Assembly: GCA_028694115.1 (NCBI GenBank)
Contig: JAQUUB010000122.1
Span: 1 to 12,064, forward strand
DNA: 12,064 nt
Reading direction: 5' to 3'
From: Lachnospiraceae bacterium
GTDB taxonomy: Bacteria; Bacillota_A; Clostridia; Lachnospirales; Lachnospiraceae
In this document: positions 6,690 through 12,064 of the stretch, piece after piece
Position numbering within the stretch: position 1 is the first letter of the stretch
Layout: each line of letters begins with the position of its first letter
Notes under the pieces: model-generated
The model's database searches: none
What the model was told of the DNA's origin: nothing
What the model saw: the letters and a program-made list of their open reading frames with translations, nothing else
Translations under genes and position numbers: made by a program

Positions 6690-8147
6690 ATGTTATATAT
6701 CGGTATTGATTTAGGTACAAGTGCAGTAAAGCTACTGTTAATGGATCAAAATGGTAAAATTGAAAGAATTGTTTCAAAAGAATATCCTATCTTTTTCCCT
6801 CATCCTGGATGGTCGGAACAAAATCCTGAGGATTGGTTTAGCAGAACAATAGAGGGGTTAAAAGAATTAACGAGTGATTGTGATAAGACTCAAATCGGTG
6901 GAATCAGTTTTGGCGGGCAAATGCATGGTCTTGTTGTTTTAGATGAAAATGATCAGGTAATTCGTCCTGCTCTTCTTTGGAATGACGGAAGAACAATTGA
7001 AGAATGCGATTATTTGAATAATGTTATTGGAAAAGAGAATTTATCTAAGTATACTGCAAATATTTCTTTTACTGGATTTACTGCTCCTAAAATTCTTTGG
7101 ATAAAAAATAAAGAACCTGAAAACTTTAAAAGAATTAAAAAAATTATGCTTCCAAAAGATTATATTGCTTACATGCTTTCCGGTGTGCATTGTACCGATG
7201 TTTCCGATGCATCAGGAATGTTGCTGTTTGATGTAAAAAATAAAACATGGTCTAAAGAAATGTGTGATATATGTGGAATTACCGAAGACCAGCTTGCAAC
7301 AATCTATGAAAGCTATGACACCGTAGGTACTTTGAAAGATACTATTGCAGAAGAACTGGGTATGCCTGCAACTGTTAAAATTGTTGCTGGTGCTGGTGAC
7401 AATGCTGCTGCAGCAGTTGGAACTGGAACTGTAGGCGACGGCATGTGCAATATTTCTCTAGGTACGAGTGGTACTATTTTTATTTCAAGTGAAAACTTTG
7501 GCGTTGATAAAAATAATGCCTTACATGCATTTGCTCACGCAGATGGCCACTTCCATTTAATGGGATGTATGTTATCAGCAGCATCTTGTAATAAATGGTG
7601 GATGGATGAAATTATTGGAACAACTGATTATAAAGGTGAACAGAAAAAAATTACAAAACTTGGTGAAAACCATGTATTTTTCCTTCCTTATCTTATGGGA
7701 GAACGTTCTCCTCACAATAACCCGAATGCACGCGGTACCTTTATTGGTATGACAATGGATACCTCTAGAGAAGATATGACTCAGGCAGTATTAGAAGGTG
7801 TTGCCTTCGCTATTAGAGATTCTTTCGAAATTGCAAAATCACTTGGAATTCATATTGAGAGAACTAAGATTTGTGGTGGTGGTGCAAAGAGCCCATTATG
7901 GAAACAAATAATGGCTAATGTACTGAATATTAAAGTAGATGTCATTGAAAGTGAAGAAGGACCAGCTTTAGGTGGAGCTATTCTAGCAGCAGTTGCAAAT
8001 AAAGAATTTCAGAGTGTCGAAGATGCAGCTTCTAAATTAGTAAAAGTAGTTGATACGGTTGAACCAACCCCAGAATTAGCTGCAAAATATGAAGAAAAAT
8101 ATCAGAAATTTGCAAAAATTTATCCAACTGTTAAAAATTTATTTTAA
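6690..8147 (+). CDS. xylB: xylulokinase
   Basis: FGGY-family sugar kinase that phosphorylates D-xylulose to D-xylulose-5-phosphate with ATP, feeding the pentose phosphate pathway. The 485-residue length is normal. The N-terminal phosphate loop is DLGTS (7-11); GGQMHG (75-80) and LLWNDGR (95-101) are xylulokinase-typical substrate-side motifs. The catalytic aspartate is D237 in GAGDNAAAA. The second domain has NISLGTSGT (255-262), GGGAKSPLW (396-404) and GPALGGA (424-430). The frame extends upstream to a TTG at 6633, but the ATG at 6690 is chosen because AAAGGGG precedes it at the right distance and the homologous N-terminus begins there. Xylose isomerase (xylA) is not nearby. A kinase for a related ketose is possible, but the QMHG motif favours xylulose. 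Confidence 0.92.
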   Translation: MLYIGIDLGTSAVKLLLMDQNGKIERIVSKEYPIFFPHPGWSEQNPEDWFSRTIEGLKELTSDCDKTQIGGISFGGQMHGLVVLDENDQVIRPALLWNDGRTIEECDYLNNVIGKENLSKYTANISFTGFTAPKILWIKNKEPENFKRIKKIMLPKDYIAYMLSGVHCTDVSDASGMLLFDVKNKTWSKEMCDICGITEDQLATIYESYDTVGTLKDTIAEELGMPATVKIVAGAGDNAAAAVGTGTVGDGMCNISLGTSGTIFISSENFGVDKNNALHAFAHADGHFHLMGCMLSAASCNKWWMDEIIGTTDYKGEQKKITKLGENHVFFLPYLMGERSPHNNPNARGTFIGMTMDTSREDMTQAVLEGVAFAIRDSFEIAKSLGIHIERTKICGGGAKSPLWKQIMANVLNIKVDVIESEEGPALGGAILAAVANKEFQSVEDAASKLVKVVDTVEPTPELAAKYEEKYQKFAKIYPTVKNLF

Positions 8148-8171
8148 GAAATCATTTAATTTTATCTGATA

Positions 8172-8235
8172 AATCTACTTCTTCGTCGTCCCCCAAACAT
8201 GAAGTAGTAGATTAGATTGTGCCCATGCTGGGCGC
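8172..8235 (+). other. structured 3' untranslated region of xylB
   Basis: Two inverted repeats precede the terminator. AATCTACTTC (8172-8181) can pair with GAAG-TAG-TAGATT (8201-8213), with a three-base bulge. GTGCCCA (8219-8225) pairs with TGGGCGC (8229-8235), with one G-U pair and a TGC triloop. The second hairpin has no following T-tract, so it is not a terminator by itself. The region could protect the transcript end or contain a small RNA. No coding potential is seen. Confidence 0.35.
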
Positions 8236-8240
8236 ATAAT

Positions 8241-8282
8241 AAAAAGGGAGTATTACACGAAAATGTGTGATATTCCCTTTTT
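8241..8282. terminator. bidirectional Rho-independent terminator between xylB and the histidine kinase gene
   Basis: An 18-bp stem (8241-8258 with 8265-8282, two G-U pairs on the plus-strand RNA) is closed by a six-base GAAAAT loop. It is flanked by A5 on the left and T5 on the right, so it can work in both directions. It ends two bases before the kinase stop codon and lies about 93 bases after xylB. Confidence 0.9.
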
Positions 8283-8284
8283 AC

Positions 8285-10636
8285 TTAAGGTAATTTTCTA
8301 AAAGCAATTGTAACTTTAAAAAGATCTCCATCCAGATAAATTGAGAACTTACCTTCTTGGGCCTCTGTAAGGTTTTTAGCAATCGATAATCCCAATCCAC
8401 TTCCTTCTGTACTTCGACTAACATCACCGCGGATAAAACGTTCTGTTAATTCATCTGCATTGATATTCAGTGCCTGGGTTGAGATATTTTTAATGGAAAA
8501 CAATACGTTTCCATTATCAACGGTCAAGTCTACATACACTCTTGTATTTTCCATTGCATACTTTGCAACATTATTATACAAATTTTCCAAAACACGATAT
8601 AATCTTCTCCCATCTGCCGCAATCGATATCGATTGATCTGGAAGTGTCGTGATTAAAGTTAGATTTCTTTGTTCAAACTTTTCATAGAATTCTGCTGCCG
8701 TTTGATGTATCAGCTCAATAAAATTAATTCGTTCCATATTTAATACGATATTCCCAGAACTGATCTTTGATGCTTCCACTAGGTCCTCTGTTAAATGTTT
8801 CAGACGTTGTGATTTTTTGTCTAAGATATCGATATAATTTACAATCTTCTCATCCGTAATATCTTCTCTCTTTAACAAATCTACATAATTTATAATTGAT
8901 GTCAAAGGTGTTTTAATATCATGTGATACATTTGTAATGAGGTCTGCCTTTAATCTCTCATTCTTTATACTGATCTCCACTGCATTATGAAGCGATTCTC
9001 CCATATGATTAATTGCTTCTGCCATCTGTAAATTCTCTCCGGTCAATTTCTCTGTATTAATTTTATATTCCAAATCCCCTTTACTGATAATATGTATCCC
9101 TTGGAGAATTTTATTTCTTCCAACTGCATTATTAATTAAAAGCACAACGATAAATATGTTGAAAATAAGGATTGCAATATAAAAAATGTTGATTTCATCA
9201 TACTCTGAACCTAATGCAATAAAAAACCAATTAATCATAACAAAAGATGTAAATAGCAGGATTACCTTTGTTGTAATTTTTCTACTGTCAAAAATGTGGA
9301 CACAGGCTTTTCCTATTTCTGCACATTTATCAAAAAACCAGGCAAAAAAGCTATTACTCCAAATAGTCTCTGCCTTTATTCGCCTTACCAGGCTTAAATA
9401 ACCAAGTAAAAACAACGCGTTCAAAACAGATGCTACAAGACCAGTAATGCTGGCAATGAGAACGGTACTTAATTGTGTATGATAAAGAAAGTCCAAATAA
9501 AACGAGGAAATAACAATAGCAAGAAACACAAGCCCACCGGCCGCAAATTCTGTTTTTATCTTGTCAAAACCAATAAGGATAATCCCATCTGTAGCCAGTT
9601 CTTTTTTATGACCTGCTTGTAAAGTTAAGATAATAAGGATTACAAGGGCAAAAAATCCAGCAACTGCGCCGCCTAGCAATAATCCTTTAATACTTGGAAG
9701 AAAGTAATAATAATAATCTTTCCCCTCTGTAAATAGGTCAACACAAGGATACGTTTTATCTACACCAATTTCAATATAGTAATCTCCTCGAAAATCTGTT
9801 GCATACTTTCCTAATAAACTATATACATAGGACTCCTTAACCGACATATTACTTTCATATTCTAAATTTACAGAATCCAAAATGATATACTTACCAATGT
9901 CCTTTATGGTATCATTCACTTTATAATTCTTATTCTCCGCATTTGTATAGAATGCATCATTTTCATAATCTACAACATAAAATTTAAGGTTTGAATTTTC
10001 ACTTGCAAAAGAAGATTTTAATTCCTTATATTCCTGATACTCTTCACCGATTTTATCAAGCGTTGCTTGTAAATCATTAAGTAATTTCTCCTGTTCAAAA
10101 GAATTTTTGGCATATGAAAAAAGCTTTTTACCCCTTACAGGTAAATATTCTTCTTCTAAATCTAATTCTTGTTCCACATTATTTGTGCTTTGTGCCGTTT
10201 CATCATAAGAATCTGTAGTATAGCTAGATCCTTGGTTTTCATCATTATAGGAATAATTAAGACCTACCTGGCTCCATTTTATTAAATCCTCCAGATAATA
10301 TCCCACACTGCTATTTTGTTTCCCAGTAATAATTCCATCTTCACAATACTCTTTAATATCAACTACTTTCTTGCCATCGTATTCTCCATTTACTTCAAAA
10401 TTGCTTCTTAGTTTTGTATATCTTATTACTTGATCTAATTGCTCTTCCACTAATGAGTTAAAATTTGAGGATTCTTCATAGTTCAGACTTTTTTGAAAAA
10501 GCTGATCTGTCACATCATTTTGTCCTATAAAAACAAGACAAAGAATAACGCAGATACTCATTGCTATTGTGAGTATCTCTTCGACTATAATTAAAAAAGC
10601 TCTCCATCCACTTGAAATTCTAAATTTATTTTTCAT
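8285..10636 (-). CDS. membrane sensor histidine kinase with six membrane segments
   Basis: Autophosphorylating sensor of a two-component system, 783 residues. Membrane segment 1 (about 13-37) is followed by a large extracytoplasmic region (about 39-315) rich in E, Y, N and S that I cannot assign to a known sensor fold. Five more segments follow at about 318-341, 364-385, 389-417, 458-476 and 483-502. A HAMP-like linker (about 508-555) leads to the HisKA domain, with phospho-accepting H572 in NVSHDIKTPL, and then to the ATPase domain with the N-box around N685-N689 (NLYNNVAKY) and GSGLGLS at 745-751. The HD-xx-T sequence after the histidine suggests phosphatase activity too. The gene starts 19 bases after its response regulator, and GGGTG precedes its ATG. 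The signal sensed is unknown. Confidence 0.9.
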   Translation of the reverse strand: MKNKFRISSGWRAFLIIVEEILTIAMSICVILCLVFIGQNDVTDQLFQKSLNYEESSNFNSLVEEQLDQVIRYTKLRSNFEVNGEYDGKKVVDIKEYCEDGIITGKQNSSVGYYLEDLIKWSQVGLNYSYNDENQGSSYTTDSYDETAQSTNNVEQELDLEEEYLPVRGKKLFSYAKNSFEQEKLLNDLQATLDKIGEEYQEYKELKSSFASENSNLKFYVVDYENDAFYTNAENKNYKVNDTIKDIGKYIILDSVNLEYESNMSVKESYVYSLLGKYATDFRGDYYIEIGVDKTYPCVDLFTEGKDYYYYFLPSIKGLLLGGAVAGFFALVILIILTLQAGHKKELATDGIILIGFDKIKTEFAAGGLVFLAIVISSFYLDFLYHTQLSTVLIASITGLVASVLNALFLLGYLSLVRRIKAETIWSNSFFAWFFDKCAEIGKACVHIFDSRKITTKVILLFTSFVMINWFFIALGSEYDEINIFYIAILIFNIFIVVLLINNAVGRNKILQGIHIISKGDLEYKINTEKLTGENLQMAEAINHMGESLHNAVEISIKNERLKADLITNVSHDIKTPLTSIINYVDLLKREDITDEKIVNYIDILDKKSQRLKHLTEDLVEASKISSGNIVLNMERINFIELIHQTAAEFYEKFEQRNLTLITTLPDQSISIAADGRRLYRVLENLYNNVAKYAMENTRVYVDLTVDNGNVLFSIKNISTQALNINADELTERFIRGDVSRSTEGSGLGLSIAKNLTEAQEGKFSIYLDGDLFKVTIAFRKLP

Positions 10637-10655
10637 TTACACACCCATCTGCAGT

Positions 10656-11348
10656 TTATTGCTTTTCGATCTTATATCCAACACCCCATACTACTTTTAA
10701 ATACCTAGGTTCTTTCGGATTGATTTCAATTTTTTCTCTAATGTGTCGAATATGAACTGCTACTGTATTATCAGCTCCTATGGCATCTTCATTCCAAATG
10801 CTTTCATAAATTTGATCTATGGAATATACTTTTCCTTGGTTTTTTACCAATAATAATAATATGTTGTATTCAATAGGTGTTAATTTCACTAATTCCCCAT
10901 CTACGGTTACTTCTTTTAATTCATCATTAATAATTAATTCTCCGACTTTGAAAACGGACTCACTATCACTCCCAGCAATATTACCTAATTTTGTATATCT
11001 TCTTAGCTGTGACTTTGCTCTGGCAACAAGCTCTAATGGATTAAATGGTTTTGCAATATAATCATCCGCTCCGATATTCAATCCTAAAATTTTATCAGTA
11101 TCTTCTGTTTTTGCCGAAAGTATTATGATCGGGATACTGCTTGTTTCCCTGATTTTTAATGTAGCTCGTATTCCATCCATTTTTGGCATCATGACATCAA
11201 TAATCAGCAAATGCACTTCTTCTTTTGATAAAATCTCCAATGCCTGCTCACCATCATATGCTTTTAAAATTTCATATCCATCCTGTGTTAGATAAATCTC
11301 AATCGCATCTACAATTTCCTTATCATCATCACATACTAAAATATTCAT
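10656..11348 (-). CDS. OmpR/PhoB-family response regulator
   Basis: Cytoplasmic DNA-binding partner of the histidine kinase that follows it by 19 bases. The receiver domain (about 1-115) has the acidic pocket D7-D8-D9, phospho-accepting D51 in IIDVMMPKMDG, the conserved serine in ILSAK and the lysine in AKPFNPLEL. The winged-helix output domain (about 135-228) contains LTPIEYNILLLL, NTVAVHIRHIREKI and VWGVGYKI. The open frame extends to an ATG at 11364-11366. I choose the ATG at 11346-11348 because GGATGGGA precedes it at good spacing, no ribosome binding site precedes the first ATG, and MNILVCDDD is the normal receiver N-terminus. The resulting length is 230 residues. Confidence 0.92.
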   Translation of the reverse strand: MNILVCDDDKEIVDAIEIYLTQDGYEILKAYDGEQALEILSKEEVHLLIIDVMMPKMDGIRATLKIRETSSIPIIILSAKTEDTDKILGLNIGADDYIAKPFNPLELVARAKSQLRRYTKLGNIAGSDSESVFKVGELIINDELKEVTVDGELVKLTPIEYNILLLLVKNQGKVYSIDQIYESIWNEDAIGADNTVAVHIRHIREKIEINPKEPRYLKVVWGVGYKIEKQ

Positions 11349-11361
11349 AATTATTCCCATC

Positions 11362-11379
11362 CGCATGCTTTAGCACGCA
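11362..11379 (-). other. inverted repeat in the response regulator leader
   Basis: On the minus strand, TGCGTGC and GCATGCG flank a TAAA loop, with one G-U pair and a terminal T-G pair. It lies between the predicted start of transcription and the ribosome binding site of the response regulator, so it could be an operator or a small 5' hairpin. It overlaps the rejected upstream ATG. Confidence 0.4.
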
Positions 11380-11391
11380 AAATCAATTTGT

Positions 11392-11414
11392 ATTATAAGT
11401 AAACCATATAAACC
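11392..11414 (-). promoter_or_regulatory. candidate promoter of the two-component operon with GGTTTA direct repeats
   Basis: A perfect TATAAT (11392-11397, minus strand) has no good -35. Instead, two GGTTTA copies (11409-11414 and 11400-11405, nine-base period) lie just upstream. OmpR-family regulators often bind direct repeats that replace a poor -35, so autoregulation is plausible, though their usual spacing is nearer 10-11 bases. Confidence 0.4.
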
Positions 11415-11448
11415 TTAAGTATTCTACTGACCAATTATTAAGATTTCT

Positions 11449-11919
11449 TTAATTTCCTGACTTTAGAGTGCAGGTCATGGGTGTATATCGTATCCCATCT
11501 TTGGTTAACTCTACATCTGTGTCAACAAATCCTAGTTTATGATAGAATCCAACCGCATAAGGAGATGAGTTAACCGTTGTAAAATCCATCCCTACTTCTG
11601 TTAGCAAGTACTGGAAATAATTTTTTAACAAACCAGAAGCAATACCTCGTTTATGGTATTCTTCCTCTACAAATAATAAGGAAATATGATTTGAATTTCT
11701 AACACCTAAAATCCCTACAATTTTATTTTTTTCAAATGCACCCCACATCTGGTAGTGACCCATTTGAAACATTTTAAAAAGTGTGTCATCTATAATAAAT
11801 TGGTAAAAATTTTTAACCCCTTCCGCTGAATATTCATTTGCTTCAAATTTAAGAAACGTCCGCCAAGCAACCCCTATTGCCTGGTTCCACTCTTCTTTTT
11901 TAATTTCTCTAATCTCCAT
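11449..11919 (-). CDS. GNAT-family N-acetyltransferase
   Basis: A 156-residue acetyl-CoA-dependent acyltransferase of the GNAT fold. The core strand and pyrophosphate-binding loop are visible as HISLLFVEEEYHKRGIASGLL (78-98), with HKRGIA (89-94) in the acetyl-CoA site. VNSSPYAVGFYHKLGFV (about 117-133) is the typical C-terminal motif. The substrate cannot be read: it may be a small molecule or a protein terminus. A GGGGGG-containing ribosome binding site precedes the ATG at about 11 bases. The gene lies 21 bases downstream of the predicted 3' splice site of a group II intron, so its promoter is either inside or beyond the intron. It is 100 bases upstream of the response regulator, with no strong terminator between. 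Confidence 0.85.
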   Translation of the reverse strand: MEIREIKKEEWNQAIGVAWRTFLKFEANEYSAEGVKNFYQFIIDDTLFKMFQMGHYQMWGAFEKNKIVGILGVRNSNHISLLFVEEEYHKRGIASGLLKNYFQYLLTEVGMDFTTVNSSPYAVGFYHKLGFVDTDVELTKDGIRYTPMTCTLKSGN

Positions 11920-11940
11920 ACTTTATCTTTCCCCCCTATA

Positions 11941-12064
11941 ATCGAGTAGGAGAAAATTTCTCTGTTTGAGAAATTTTCGACCTCTCACACCACCGTGCGT
12001 ACCGTCCGGTACACGGCGGTTCAATCAACTTAACATTTAACACCTTTCGGTGTAGTAATCTAGC
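11941..12064 (-). mobile_element. 3' end of a group II intron (domains V and VI), truncated by the window edge
   Basis: Read on the minus strand, 12020-11989 folds as domain V: an 8-bp helix (ACCGCCGU with ACGGUGGU, one G-U pair), a two-base bulge, a 5-bp helix (GUACC with GGUAC) and a four-base loop. The 5' strand holds CGC, the triad form reported for group IIC introns. Domain VI follows (11986-11944), with an 11-bp stem (11968-11978 with 11952-11962) and a lower helix GAGAGG with CCU-A-CUC that leaves a bulged adenosine at 11947. That adenosine is seven bases from the predicted 3' end at 11941 (CUCGAU), the expected branch-point distance. Upstream, ACACC-GAAA-GGUGU (12053-12040) probably closes domain IV. 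The intron-encoded reverse transcriptase, if any, and the 5' half lie outside. Confidence 0.85.

Noticed and set aside
9186..9401. Plus-strand open frame opposite the histidine kinase gene
   Set aside because: It has no ribosome binding site or family features and lies fully inside a confident gene on the other strand.
11349..11366. Longer response regulator start at 11364-11366
   Set aside because: No ribosome binding site is present and it falls in an inverted repeat. The receiver domain begins normally at the ATG at 11346-11348.
11430..11452. AT-rich inverted repeat after the acetyltransferase gene as a terminator
   Set aside because: The stem is short, almost entirely A-T, has a bulge, and lacks a clear T-tract in the direction of transcription.
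12040..12053. ACACC-GAAA-GGUGU hairpin as an independent terminator
   Set aside because: There is no T-tract, and its position just before domain V fits the end of intron domain IV instead.

Overview
The window looks like low-GC Firmicutes DNA, most likely from a Lachnospiraceae-type clostridium. The grounds are an AT-rich composition, strong AGGAGG-like ribosome binding sites, a DUF6128-like protein, a CdaR-type regulator beside an orphan MsmX/UgpC sugar ABC ATPase, a YesL protein and an NrdG2-type radical SAM activase. The species cannot be read from the sequence. All gaps between genes are under 300 bases.

Left end (1-1683): a plus-strand activase for the anaerobic ribonucleotide reductase ends tail-to-tail with a minus-strand gene of unknown function (DUF6128-like). 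The two coding ends overlap by 41 bases.

Middle (1783-6506, all minus strand; transcription runs right to left): a YesL-family membrane protein and a membrane diguanylate cyclase form a likely two-gene operon. Next comes a MsmX/UgpC-type ATPase with its own promoter and a strong terminator. Last is a CdaR/PucR-type regulator whose promoter is followed at once by a perfect 14-base direct repeat with 20-base spacing.

Divergent from yesL is xylulokinase (xylB, plus strand, 6690-8147). The 183-base gap between them holds two back-to-back sigma-A-like promoters, each with a palindrome at its start site. xylB ends at a strong bidirectional terminator shared with the convergent gene.

Right end (8285-12064, minus strand): an OmpR-family response regulator and a six-pass membrane histidine kinase form a two-component operon. 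Upstream lies a GNAT acetyltransferase. The window ends inside the 3' part of a group II intron (domains V and VI and the end of domain IV), whose predicted 3' splice site lies 21 bases before the acetyltransferase start codon. The intron's reverse transcriptase, if present, lies beyond the right edge.

Taken together, the middle of the window looks like carbohydrate uptake and use (shared ATPase, xylulokinase, YesL, CdaR regulator) with a c-di-GMP signalling enzyme inside the cluster. I see no clearly new multi-gene system. The most unusual items are the tandem repeat at the cdaR-like promoter, the paired operators between yesL and xylB, the DGC-YesL pairing, and the group II intron junction at the acetyltransferase ribosome binding site.
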